Assembly: GCA_021234155.1 (NCBI GenBank)
Contig: JAJEKV010000020.1
Span: 14,943,268 to 15,007,267, forward strand
Length of the DNA: 64,000 nucleotides
Direction of reading: 5' to 3'
From: Isoetes taiwanensis
Taxonomy: Eukaryota > Streptophyta > Lycopodiopsida > Isoetales > Isoetaceae
A program made the translations under genes and the position numbers. Shown here piece by piece: positions 9,997 to 20,237 of the stretch. Within the stretch, counting starts at the first letter, position 1. Each line of letters begins with the position of its first letter. Under the pieces are notes generated by a model. The model worked only from the letters and a program-made list of their open reading frames with translations, searched no databases and had not been told where the DNA came from.

Positions 9997-10502
9997 GAAA
10001 CATAACGGGAAAATCCAATTATATCATTTGGACCCCAAAACAAATACAATGCTAATAAATGAGTGATCGACGCATTCTCTGTAAAAGCTTATCACCGGGA
10101 TTAAAAACCCCACCCTTTCGGGTTTTCGAGGAAAAACCCTAGTGATAAGCCTTCGCCGACAAGGGGCTTAGACAAACGTAAGGCATAGAATCGCTCCCAA
10201 AACCCCCAGCGAGGGGAGAAGTCAAACGGATGCGCCGCCAACTTTGTACACGCACATCACCAACACAACAAGCGAGAAACATACCGGAGAATAGCATCAC
10301 CCAAATGGTGGAAAAAAGCATCACCAAATGGTGGAAAAATATAATAAACAAAGAAGGGGGAGGTGGGTTCAAAGAGAATAAGGTAATGGCGAGAGAAGAG
10401 GAAGCGCCCGATGAGATGTGGATGTGGATCACGCCCGAAATAGCGAACTCCCAACCCAAAACGGGCATCGCGCCGCCGCATGCATGTATGACATGCATGC
10501 TC

Positions 10503-10562
10503 GTCCCATTCTAGAATGGCGATCCGATGTCTCCGGATCGATCTGCGATTCTAGAATGGGAC
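10503..10562. repeat. Junction palindrome between array units 1 and 2
   Basis: The outer 15-bp arms are perfectly complementary (10503-10517 and 10548-10562). An inner 'cgatccg'/'cggatcg' pair lies in the spacer with a small loop. Each outer arm is itself built around the 10-bp palindrome 'attctagaat'. Confidence 0.85.
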
Positions 10563-10804
10563 TCGCAAGAAACCAACAAACCGCCCGACTACCGTGAGAA
10601 CTTCCTTACAAACTAGGATCAAGGGCGAGGTCACGGGGCCGAGGCCAAAGGCCGATAAAGGATAGCAAGAAAGATACGCTAAATTGGCTAAACCAGGCGA
10701 AGAAGAAGCCCTCCCACCTGCCTGAAACAATTCAAAGAGAATAAAAGATGCTTGCTAGATAGGCTTCTCATTCATCTCGGCCGATTTTCTACAATGGTGG
10801 GCCG

Positions 10805-10835
10805 GTGGGTAGCCGCACACATGCGAACTACCCAC
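10805..10835. repeat. Internal hairpin in array unit 2
   Basis: Identical to 9966-9996, although the neighbouring sequence of units 1 and 2 differs by scattered substitutions and indels. Confidence 0.75.
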
Positions 10836-11333
10836 GAAAAAATAAAGGGGAAATCCAATTATATCACTTGGACCCAAAAAAAAAACAATGCTAATAGATG
10901 AGTGGTTGATGTACCTACCGAAAGCTTATCAACGGATTAAAAAACCCCCTTTTTCGGGTTTTCGAGGAAAAACCCTAACGTAAGGCATAGAAATCGCTCC
11001 CAAAAACCCCCGCATGGAGAAGTCGAAAACGGATGCCGCCGCCAACCCGTATCCGCACATCACCAACACAACAAACGAGACAACACAAACATACCAAAAG
11101 AATAGCATCACCCAAATGGAAAACATCACCCAAATGGTGGAAAAACATGATAAACGAGAGAATAGTGCATAATACAATAAACAAAGAAGGGGGAGGGAGG
11201 GTTCAAAGAGAATAAGGTATCACTGAGAGAAGAGGAAGCCGATGAGACGCGGGATGCAAACGCCAAATAGCGAAGCAACTCCCAACCCAAAATGGGCATG
11301 CGCCGCCCGCATGCATGCAAGACATGCATGCTC

Positions 11334-11390
11334 GTCCCATTCTAGAATGGCGATCCGATGTCTCGGATCGATGCGATTCTAGAATGGGAC
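11334..11390. repeat. Junction palindrome between array units 2 and 3
   Basis: Arms 11334-11348 and 11376-11390 are perfectly complementary over 15 bp; the inner stem 'cgatccga'/'tcggatcg' leaves a 4-base loop. The left half of the same structure recurs at 11677-11718, where the array ends without the right arm. Confidence 0.85.
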
Positions 11391-11720
11391 TCACAAGAAA
11401 CCAACAAACCGCCCGACTACCAGAGAACTTCCTTACAAACTAGGATCGAGGACGAAGGTCACAGGCCGAAGGCCAAAGGCCGGAAAAGGATAGCATGAAA
11501 GAAACGCCAAATTGGCTAAACCAGGCAGGAAGAAGCCCCTCCCCTGCCTGGAAACAATTCAAAGGAGAGAAGAGGAAGCGCCGATGAGACGTGGATGCAG
11601 AAACGCGCCTGAAATAGCGAACTCCCAACCCAAAATGGGCATGCGCCGCCCGCATGCATGCAAGACATGCATGCTCGTCCCATTCTAGAATGGCGATCCG
11701 ATGTCTCGGATCGATGCGAA

Positions 11721-12453
11721 TATCTTCAAGTTACAAAAAAATTATCTACAACAAAATGATGGAAAATGGGAAGCCATGCCCTCAAATGGAAGTTGAGGAT
11801 GGATGTTGTCAAGGTGCATCCTATCCTTTGGCTTTTATAGAAAGTTCCTTTTTGTTGATTGTGCACCGTGTAAAATAGTGTTACATTATGGACTTGCAAA
11901 AGTAGTAACACCATATAACTCTCATTCAAGATTCTTAATAACATGCATAGGAGAAACTATATGTCTTATGCAAGTCATAGCATCATGGGAGCTATATTAT
12001 TGATGGACTCCTTTTTTGATACCCAGAATCAAATTACTGAAGAGGTACATCCTTCAAAACAATCAGTTGTCATTTCTATTTTAAGCTGGAAAGGAGCATT
12101 TTGAGTGTAAACTACACTGTTATGCAAATTTTACCTTCTAAAATTGAACTTTAAATATCTTCCAAGTAGTTGCCTAAAGAAAGTCTTAGGAGCCATGCAT
12201 GTCGTCCATAAACTCTTATTGTTATCTTAGATGAATTTGCTACAATATAATAGCCCTAATATGCATGCAAATAATTTTCTATTAATTGATTGGACAGTGA
12301 TTAAACCCAATAATAAAATCACGATAAAAAATTCTCTATAGAATAAATCACAAGGAAACTTAACTATAAACTATCATCTAAGAAAACTCCTAACTCTTTG
12401 CCCATCCAAAACACACCCACTCACCTAGGGAACTGTTTAACCTTCACCCCAAG
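11721..12453. other. AT-rich spacer, no gene recognised
   Basis: No domain, repeat partner or element end was identified. Short ORFs only. Confidence 0.4.
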
Positions 12454-12968
12454 TGTTGAGTTTAAAATTTCAACTAAGTAGACGACTTACCTAGACAGGT
12501 TGCAATCGATGGCAAGAACTATGCAATAGAAAAACACCCAACTTTATCATCTAATAGTTCAACAATGCATATAATTGATTTCACTATAGCAGAATACTAT
12601 TGATTTGGGATTATCTTAATCCTTGTAGCAGGTCTGACTTGTGCCTTCCCCATATCAGTCCAAGTTCGATCTTCTCATCTATAATCACCTTAAGGACATA
12701 TTACCGAATACATTAGTCTACTGCTTTCGACCGAGAAGCATAAATACGACCGACCTGCCTCACCCTTTGGTTTTATAAGAGAACTTGGCTCCAAAAGCTT
12801 TTGCCATATGAATTTCTCTTACCTGGTAAATCCCCGCTTAAAACCTTAGGAAAAATATTAATGCCATATAACCTTGGTACCACTAACATGGAATTTTGTT
12901 TCACTTCTAGCTTTTCTAGATTGGATTCCCATAGTAGTTCACAAGCATATCATGAATAACATTTCACA
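12454..12968 (-). repeat. Probable 3' LTR of the second copia element
   Basis: The right edge is supported: on the minus strand a purine run 'atgaagggggag' (12980-12969) is followed by 'TGTGAAATG', the expected PPT-LTR junction. The left edge at 'tgttgag' (12454) is only a guess from a plausible length (~515 bp) and the TG start. The partner LTR is missing, so it cannot be verified. It is not similar to the LTRs at 3.3 and 8.2 kb. Confidence 0.45.
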
Positions 12969-12980
12969 CTCCCCCTTCAT

Positions 12981-13345
12981 GGTACGCTCTTGTGCATATT
13001 CCTAACAATCTCTTAAACATCTCAAATTTTGTCTATGATAAAGCTTTTGTCATAATGTCTACTAGCTGCCTATTTGTATTGACATACTCCAAGTTTAGGT
13101 AACCCCTTTTAACCATATCTCTACTAAAATGTATATTTAGTTCTATTTGCTTACTGCTTTCATGCAGTATGGGATATATTTAGTTCTACTTGCTTGGTTC
13201 TTTCATGCAGTATGGGATTTTTAACTATTATGCAGCTCATACTGTCACTATTTAGCTTTATTGAGTTTGATTGCTTGTGACCCAATTCTTCTAACAACCA
13301 TCTCAGCCAAACAATTTCTTTTGAGACCAAAGATGTTGCAGGAAG
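12981..13345 (-). pseudogene. copia RNase H C-terminal fragment
   Basis: Minus-strand translation gives 'SLVSKEIVWLRWLLEELG', 'LNSDSMSCIIVKNPILHERTKQVEL', matching the RNase H end of the intact element ('AAREVVWIRRLLEELG', 'YIDSMSCIAIARNPVLHERTKHIEL'). A 43-bp tandem duplication at 13132-13217 breaks the frame after the HERTK region. The upstream part of the domain lies 1.8 kb away in the opposite orientation. Confidence 0.85.
13132..13217. repeat. 43-bp tandem duplication inside the copia remnant
   Basis: 13132-13174 and 13175-13217 are the same sequence with a few substitutions; both start 'tatatttagttcta' and end 'catgcagtatggga'. Confidence 0.85.
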
Positions 13346-14144
13346 CTTATAAGAAGAAATGGACCAAGACACTGAATTTGAAAACTTATGTGATATACCA
13401 TCACTAATGGCAATAATTAAAGGGGAGAACCCACGTAATTATGAAGAGGCAATGAGCTCAAAGGATGCAAGCAAATGGCTGCAAGCAAAAAAAGAAGAGA
13501 TAAGCTCTTTTAAAGAATCAAATATTTATGATATTGTGGATAAACTAGAGAAATGTGGACGTTGTGGGAAATAAATGGATTTTTAGAGTTAAGACAAATG
13601 CTTATGGTACAAAAGGGTACAACACAAGGCTAGTAGCACAAGAATTCTATTAGAAAAGGGGACAAGATTATGATTGGAACTGGCAAACAATCTGTTTGGG
13701 AGCTGCACCACATGGATGTGAAAATAACTTTTTTAGATGATGAGCTAGAAGAGAATATATACATGCGGTTTGCACCTGGGTTTGAAACTGGAGCTAACAA
13801 GGTATGGATTAAAGCAAGCATCAGGCCAATGGTACATCTGTGTGGACAATTTTTTGAGGCAACAAGGATTCAAGGAACTTCATAATGATGGTAATTTTTA
13901 ATTTTTTTAGAGAAGGAAATATTTTTTGCATTTTTGCACTTTACGTTGATGGTTGCATAATGGCTGCAAGTGATGTAGGTATTTTAAATCATTGCAAGGA
14001 TGTATTGAAAAGAGGATTCAAACTGTCAGGCCTTGGAGTGTTGTAGCAATTTTTGGGGGATAGAAGTGAAAAGGAATAGAGGAGAAAAGCTTATGTCATT
14101 GACTTAGACTAGGAATGTGAGAAATATCTTGAAAAGGTTTAATA
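13346..14144 (+). pseudogene. copia reverse transcriptase fragment, inverted relative to its element
   Basis: Plus-strand frames give 'NYEEAMSSKDASKWLQAKKEEISSF' (13434-13510), 'WELHHMDVKITFLDDELEENIYM' (13696-13764), a 'RQWY'-like region (about 13820-13850), and 'LYVDGCIMAASD' (13939-13974). These match the RT of the intact element, where the last motif is YVDD. Here the second catalytic Asp is Gly. Several stops, frameshifts and a deletion of the central palm region make it inactive. Confidence 0.85.
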
Positions 14145-14778
14145 TAGAATAGAATAGAATAGAATAGAATAGAATAGAATAGAATAGAATAGAATAGAAT
14201 AGAATAGAGTTTTTATCGTCCATGGAGACCAATTGGCCTATGGGATCCAAACAGGAGGCGCAGCAATTGTATTACTGTCCAGGTTAAAAAACTCCCTCCC
14301 CGCCCTAAAGGGTTGTTTGGGGGAAAAACCATGACAGGAATAGGTTTGCTGTCAAACTGTACAAATACAAATATAAATATAGACAAAACTATATGCAGGT
14401 AAGTGCCCGAGGACCGAGCTGATCACGGCGATCCATGATCTCTTGAATGTATCAGCCCAACCTCCGTACCGAGCTCGTGCTCCGCATCTCCTGACGCAGC
14501 TCCCCAACCCATCTCCCCGTCTCAATCCGGAGATGGTGTGCACCTGTGCAGATAGAGGTAATGGATCTGCGCTTTTTCATGGGTAGATGAGTGCGCAGGC
14601 AACATTGCGGGCCCCCGCTCCATCATGGAATTTATGTAGCATTGATAATATGTCGTCTTGACTTGTTCAAGGGTGCTGGCATCTTCTGGAGGAAGCATCG
14701 TCAAAATCTTGTCTCGAGGCTACAGCGACCGCCTCCGCTTGTTTGAGCTCTCTTTTCCGCCAAAGGCTTTTTTAGGCG
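14145..14778 (-). mobile_element. LINE 3' end inserted in the copia remnant, with an (ATTCT)n tail
   Basis: On the plus strand a pure (AGAAT)n tract (14145-14208) is followed by 'gagaccaattggcctatggg' (14227-14246), a hairpin segment at about 14283-14330, and the C-terminal part of a LINE ORF reading on the minus strand. This means a minus-strand LINE 3' end with a simple-repeat tail, 5'-truncated near 14778. The copia RNase H linker resumes at about 14779. Related 3' ends lie at 21.3, 45.6, 46.6 and 55.4 kb. No clear target duplication was seen. Confidence 0.7.
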
Positions 14779-15172
14779 TATGCTAAGGAGGTAAGAACAC
14801 CAATGACTTTAGGTCAAAAACTATCAGCTGATGAAGTCCTTCTATATGTAGCTAACAACACATGCCAAGACATAGCATTTAGAGTGAACTTGTTGAGGAG
14901 ATTTAGCCAAAATCCAGAAAAGAGTCATTGCGTAGTAGCCAAGCGTGTGTTAAATTTTTTAAAGGGCACTATAGATCAGGGACTTGAATACAGAGAAGGA
15001 GATATAATTTTGCAAGCTTTTATAGATGCAGATTGGGGTGGTGATCTCGACACTAGAAAATCAACTTCAGGATATGTTGTGCTGATGGGAATAATGTTAT
15101 ATCATAGAGAAGTAAGAGGCAAACATCAATTGCAATGTCGTCCACAAAAACTGAGGATGCCATCACATTTGT
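14779..15172 (+). pseudogene. copia RNase H N-terminal fragment, inverted relative to its element
   Basis: Translation gives 'VRTPMTLGQKLS', 'LLYVANNTCQDIAFRVNLLRRF', 'VLNFLKGTIDQGLEY' and 'FIDADWGGDLDTRKSTSGYVV'. This parallels 'YVANCSRPDIAYCVNLLSRF' and 'DADWGGDRDTRASTSGYIL' of the intact element. The RNase H Asp is kept. The homology ends at about 15172, just before the point where the minus fragment at 13345 takes over. Confidence 0.85.
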
Positions 15173-15175
15173 CTC

Positions 15176-16382
15176 TTGTGTCATCATCAAGTGCTCTACT
15201 CTTTTGCTCCCTCCTGCGACATTCCTTTCATGCAAACCTTCATAATATTGAATCATATCTGTCAATTTCTCTACTTGTGACTCCCGTCTTTTAGTTGCAA
15301 GTGTTGAGATATTTTGTTTTCATTCTTCACTTCCAAGAGTATTTGTTGTTTCATCCTCTTCTTCAACCTCAAAATCTCTCCATATGCCTTTCTCAAATAT
15401 TTACTCTCTCTCTCTTTTTTTTCCCCCACGCTTACATTTTTTCTATCCTTATATAGCTTGTTCTCATCAAATATTACATCTCTTCTTATCAAAATCTCGT
15501 TCTTTCATGGTTCAAACATCATGTAGCTCTTTGATTCATCGCCCTATCATGTAATTTTTGTCTTTTCTCCTTAGGTACATGCACGTACCCCAAACATCCA
15601 TATACTTTTAACATGTCATAGTTTGGCGAACTGTCTGTACTTGACTGCTTCATTTCAAGGATGACTCCTTCTAGGCTTGACAATGGCAATTTGTTATGAA
15701 TTGTGAAGGCTATTCTTATTGCTTCCTCCCACAAATAGTTCGAGAGACCTGAATGTTCCAACATTCATCTCACAGCATCAAGCACTGTTCTGCTCTTCTA
15801 CTCCATTCTGTTGTGGAGCGTATCTACATATCAACTGCATCCTTATGCCACGTTCTAAGAAAAAATCTCTAGACCTCTTGTTCAAGTATTCTCCTCCTCT
15901 ATCTGACTTCAAGCATTTCAATTCTCTACCCGTTTCCCTCTCCATCTGGTTCACATATAATTTGAAAGATTCCAATGCATGATCTTTTTTTTATAGGCAA
16001 TAACATTTCCCTTTTCTACTGAAATCATCAATAAAGGAAATAAAGTAATGCTTGCCTGTTCTTCCTTGTACATTCAGTAGTCCACAAAGATCCATGTGTA
16101 CGAGATCCAGAACTCCAGTTGCTCTCCTTTTTGCTCTCGGAAAGGTAACCTGGCTTTATTGGTTTGTCATTAATTTCATCTTCGCATGCAATCAATCCCT
16201 TTCTTTTCCTCATTTTAATAGTGTTCATGTTTGTATGTGCTAACTTGTTATGCCAATGGACAATATTTGTAAACACATCAATTGAATTTACTTCTACAAT
16301 ACTTCTCTTATTGTTTGAAATTTGGAACAAGTTTCCATCACATTTTTCCAAAGAACCTCATTCCATTAAGGACAACGAGCCT
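15176..16382 (-). pseudogene. copia integrase and linker remnant
   Basis: Reading leftwards: 'VHWHNKLAHTNMNTIK' (zinc-binding histidines, about 16260-16215), then integrase core 'KSDRGGEY' and 'YAPQQNGVEEQ' (15975-15778; the region of the catalytic Glu is altered), 'SGLSNYLWEEAIRIAFTIHNK' (about 15755-15690), 'YGCLGYVHVPKEKRQKL', then 'RRDVIFDENKLYKDRK' (about 15486-15440) leading into an acidic linker. Frames change at about 16000, 15770 and 15510. The zinc cysteines after the His pair are lost. It ends against LINE sequence at 16383. Confidence 0.85.
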
Positions 16383-17450
16383 TGAGAGTCTACCTGTGGA
16401 ATGCCCATGGACTTGATAGGGTAAAATAGATACTACACAAGATGTTTGAAATCAACGGGACTTACTTTTGTTCACGACGACCAAGACACATCAGTTTCGT
16501 CCTCTACCCGACATAAAAGATTCCGTCCTCATAGGACATGTAAGTAATGAAAAGACACCAGGTGTTGGACGAGGCTATGGAGGCATTGCAATTTACAGTG
16601 AGTTCCATATTGCAAAGCATGATGAAAATAACCAGTACATTTAGTTTAAAATTGGAACAAGCAGGCAAGACTTATATATGGCAGTCTGCTATTTTGCTCC
16701 AAACAATGTGAGGCTGTCTCTCAACTATATTTGGAGGTGCTAATTAAAATCTCATAGGAACTAAATGCGGTAGTGAAGAGTACTATTGGAGTGAGACAAG
16801 GATGTCCATTGTCTCCAACTTTGTTTGGGAACTTTATCAATGAATTAGAGGATTGGTTGAAAGCACGTTCACTGGCAGGTACAACATTAGGCGCATACAT
16901 CATGATGATGATGTGGTGTTGATAAGAAGGGTGTGCTACAAGAGCATTTGGAAAGTTTGGGACTGCTTTTGCAGCAAAACAAATGAAGAAGAATGTATTA
17001 AAATAAAAAATTATGGTGTTTGATGCTGAGGGAGAGGCCAAAGTTTACTTATCACGGATATGAATTGGAGATAGTAGAGTGCAGGCTTGCAATTGAACGT
17101 TTATGGACAACTCCAAGCAGACGAATGTCACAATATAAGATGAATGTTAATCATCTCACAAAATACAAAAGCCAGGGGTATCCAAAATTCAGATATTCCC
17201 AAATCATATAAGCAAATCATTGCCAGGTATAGAACGAGTACGCATAGATTGGAGATAGAAACTGGGAAATGGTTCAGGATTCTTATAGAAGCTAGGATTT
17301 GCAAAGTATGCATCTGGAAGTGTAGAAGATGAGTGCCATACACTCTTGCAATGCTCGGCATATGCACATGTAAGAGAGAATTTTGGCATTGGGGCACTAG
17401 ACTTCCACTCATTGTTGGCTATGCCCCCATAATATTGGGATCCTATTCAA
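16383..17450 (+). pseudogene. Internally deleted LINE: endonuclease start, RT scrap, zinc-binding C-terminus
   Basis: Starts with 'LRVYLWNAHGLDRVK', the endonuclease N-terminus (compare 'LNVSLWNAHGLHQAKI' at 44.17 kb). 'GGIAIYSEF' and 'DLYMAVCYFAPNN' follow (about 16580-16710). Sequence then jumps to 'STIGVRQGCPLSPTLFGNFINELEDWL' (16781-16862), and then to 'YRTSTHRLEIETGKWFRI' and, after a frameshift, 'SGSVEDECHTLLQCSAY', a reverse-transcriptase zinc-binding region (17225-17375). The catalytic YVDD block and most of the RT are missing. Many stops. It abuts the copia remnant at its left edge. Confidence 0.8.
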
Positions 17451-18430
17451 GGGAAGTGGACACACCATACAGAAGCACCTGCTCCACCAACACTCTAAAA
17501 AAGTGCGACTATATGAACAATTGCAAAGCTCTGCTTTGTGACAAGTTCTCTGCATTGCTAGAAAGCCTTTCAGCCTGCCAACATACGTTGCCTCAAGGAT
17601 GACATTAGGAGCACCTTAGTTTTAGCCAAATTGACGTGCATCAGTGGTTTGGCAGATTGGTAGGCTAGAAAGCTTTATATGCACAACAACTATAATAGAA
17701 CATAGCTTTACGAGTATTCGCACCAGTCACACCTATTTAGGGTCTTAGTAGAACATGTTCTTCTATATGGAATGGAAGTATGGGGGCCGGTTGTATACTT
17801 GCCACCTGGAATAACTTGGAGTGATCTCAGAAAGCCTTTCTGACTCGAGCACTTGGAATCAATCCACAGTTCCATATTAATTTATTCCGCAAGAGACATG
17901 ATTCTTGCCTTTCAGAGGGCAATGCTTGAATGTCACATCATAAATTTTGAAAATGTGGAAGACACTCGCGTTTCAAACCTCACTTATACAATGGCCATGG
18001 GTCTTCAATGCCATAAAGCATGCTAAACAAGCCATTTGGTTCTCCAGATAGAATGTGCAGGAATAAATGTGCATACAGGTACGCAACAATGAGTACCACA
18101 ATTACCTAAAGTAGTATCTTGAGGTGTGCTTCTTAAGTAAGCTTCGAGATGTTAGAGCTTTGAAACTAGCGTAAACAACACACTACAAAGCTCAAATTAA
18201 TCCCACACTTGCCTGAGCTCTATAGCTATACCTCCTAGTGCAATTGCCCATGAAAAAGCACAAACTAGCGGCGTCCATTCATTTAGAAATGCAGCACCAC
18301 CTTTGGGTCTATCAGAGCACAGTATGCCGGATTGGTTCCACCTAGCCAACGATGCATGCGATGTTAGAGTTGGATTTAGTGGGGGTCCTAGCCTCATACC
18401 TCAAGGAGATAATGGACATCTCACAAACCA
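17451..18430 (+). pseudogene. LINE fragment covering the region after the RT palm
   Basis: Contains 'LVEHVLLYGMEVWGPVVYLPPGITWSDLRKAFLTRALGI' (about 17745-17855), the connection region that in the first LINE (1-500) reads 'VILYASEIWGAS'. In an ordinary LINE this precedes the zinc-binding end, yet here it follows it, so this is probably a separate copy joined to the one on its left. Positions 17930-18300 are similar in DNA to 55510-55860. Several stops and frameshifts. Confidence 0.65.
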
Positions 18431-18959
18431 TTCCACTGAATCTTCCTGGTACAAAGAATAGTTTGGGTCCCATAGGCTTCTTTGATCTCTGTGGATGAGA
18501 AAATCAATTATATTCATTATGTATAGTTGCTGAGCATCTCATCGAGCGAATGCTTAGAGAGCAATTGTCTATTTGTGGGAGGACAGAAATTGTTTCTCAT
18601 TCAAATATATTTTAGCCCAGCATTTTTTGCAGCTTATTCTTCCCTAGGAAGTACTTTCTAAATCTATTCTTCATCCTTTTTATTTTTCTAGGAAGGGATA
18701 GTCTTATCTTATTTAGCATTGTTCCAACCTCTGTGAATGAAGTTCACTGGTAAGGTTCTTTTAATTGAAATAAGATTAGTTTCCTGCAAATTAGATCTGC
18801 TAACTTGTCACACCCGTGTCTTTATATTACTCATGTTCACGAGTCTTATTTGTCTCACTCTCAGAATTCCTGCTAACTCGATATGTATACCTAGATTCTT
18901 ACATAATTACGTTCATGAGCCTTCCATGTCCCATTCCAAAATCTTACTAGAAGAATTTG
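18431..18959. other. Unassigned AT-rich stretch
   Basis: No motif recognised; short ORFs only. It may be part of the LINE whose 3' end is at 20237. Confidence 0.3.
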
Positions 18960-20237
18960 GATTTACTTAGAACACGAGATGCCACAAATCAACATATTCG
19001 CTTCGTCGCAAGTCTTCCACACTCTAATTTACCAAACGTTGAGAATACAAAGAAATCTTCTCCTCGGTCATGTTATGCCTTCGCCATTGTGTATGCTGGG
19101 AAGTCAATCATGTACGTGGAGTTGCCCTAGGCAATCATATGGTCTTCCGCCTTTTCCCACATGCATCCCTTTTCTCACTCTGGTGTTAAGTGGGTTTGGA
19201 TCATGTGCGCGCAGTTTTCCGCCTAGATTATGCCCCCGCTTTATCACCACTCTCCTTTCAGGCGACTTTGCCCTTTGGTCACACCGGCATGCTCGACATT
19301 TATCTCTTTGAGGCGAAGCCACAGCTCACTTTGGAGGATTGGTATTGGGGTATCATTAGCTTGTGGGAGTTCTTTCGGGAAGCTCGCTGCCTCGAGGGGC
19401 GCTGGACTCTACATTCGGAACAAGTGGCGGGAGTATTTTGCTACAATATACTCATAGTCCCTCGTGATGATGTGGTGCTTAGAATTCCATCCTGATAAGT
19501 TGTATGTCTTTTGTTTTGCGCGGTCTTATTACCTGGATGTCAAGTATTTATGACATTAATCGCCTTCGTGCAAGTGGCTTCGCAGCCTTCGTTCTCGATG
19601 GCGCCGGCTTTGACGGGACATGGAGTCACTTCCCCCAATCGGCGTTAGGTGCTATCGTATGTGGTGCAATCACCAGACGTGGTGAATGCCCTTGTGAGTC
19701 GGCGACGGGTGTGAGAGCCCTCTCCCGCCTCTTTGTTGTGGCTCTCCCATCGTGAGACTGTGGAGCATTGTTCGGTTTTATGCCCTCACTTGTGTCAGCC
19801 TCGGATTGCCAGGCTCGCTTTCATGTGAGATTTACTAGCCAAGACTTGCCGCTTCATGTATCTCGTGTTTGGTCATGAGGGCAGTATGTTTGCATCCGTG
19901 TACGGTTTGGTTTGGTGTGGTTGATTTGAAGCTGCAATGCATGGATCTTTCAGGGATTCACTGGCAGCCTCTTCTCGATTCCTCTACTCGTGTACATGCT
20001 ATTTCAAAGTTTCTTCGGTGTTCCCGATTAGTAGAACGAAGTTTGCCATTTGGCTGACTTCGGGTGTTGTAGATGGTGATGGCCTGGCTTGTACAAAGAT
20101 TAGAGCTGCGCTTTTCCTGGTTTGTTGTGGAGTGTCGAGTATCATTGTTTCAGCGCTCTTCCTCCTCAATTTGCTTTTGTGTACGATTAATATCTTTTAA
20201 TATATTGATGATACGCTTCTTCAAAAAAAAAAAAAAA
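18960..20237 (+). pseudogene. Probable LINE 3' end with poly(A)
   Basis: The stretch is somewhat GC-richer than its surroundings. A Cys/His pattern 'CCGSP', 'ETVEHCSVLCPH' in overlapping frames (about 19733-19795) resembles a LINE zinc-binding C-terminus. It ends 'gatgatacgcttcttc' followed by a 15-base A run (20223-20237). The ending is close to that of the minus-strand element at 50.04 kb ('cgtcacgttcttc' plus A run). The frames are broken and the 5' limit is not visible. The protein assignment is tentative; the poly(A) end is clear. Confidence 0.45.

Larger units (their letters stand above)
9878..11720. repeat. Head-to-tail array of three units with palindromic junctions
   Basis: Three related units, 9878-10517, 10548-11348 and 11376-11691. 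Each starts with 'ATTCTAGAATGGGAC' and ends with its inverse complement 'GTCCCATTCTAGAAT'; the first start has one mismatch. Units are separated by spacers of 27-30 bp holding 'cgatccga...tcggatcg'. Unit 1 lacks ~170 bp after 'aaccgccc' that units 2 and 3 keep; unit 3 lacks most of the middle. All keep 'catgcatgctcg' just before the right end. The array also carries an 'aaaaaccccaccctttcgggttttcgaggaaaaacc'-type hairpin segment (10106-10139 and about 10938-10972) that resembles part of the LINE 3' ends at 14.2 and 21.4 kb. ORFs of up to 119 codons here read through repeat sequence and overlap on both strands, so I do not call genes. Confidence 0.85.
12969..16382 (-). mobile_element. Second copia element, truncated and with an inverted interior
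   Basis: Going leftwards in element order: pre-integrase zinc region and integrase (16382-15176, minus), then RT and the N-terminal half of RNase H (13346-15172), which read on the PLUS strand, then the C-terminal half of RNase H and PPT (13345-12969, minus). The two minus blocks and the plus block fit together as one element if the middle ~1.8 kb was inverted. Gag, protease and 5' LTR are gone; a LINE endonuclease starts at 16383. A LINE 3' end is inserted inside the inverted block at 14145-14778. Proteins resemble the intact copia at 3.3-8.7 kb but are clearly a different, older copy. Confidence 0.8.

Noticed and set aside
10139-10514. ORFs of 119 and 94 codons in the tandem array
   Set aside because: They overlap on opposite strands, do not persist in the other array units, and include repeat hairpins.
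10408-11620. Hammerhead-ribozyme-like 'gatgag ... gaaa' in each array unit (as in retrozymes)
   Set aside because: The core C-U-G-A-N-G-A is not met (the position before GA is C, not U), stem II does not pair convincingly and the motif differs between units.
9878-11720. CRISPR-like array
   Set aside because: Units are hundreds of bases long with related, not unique, spacers and the genome is a plant's.
14145-14208. (AGAAT)n as a telomeric or interstitial telomere repeat
   Set aside because: Plant telomere units are TTTAGGG; this tract is the tail of a LINE 3' end present at several loci.
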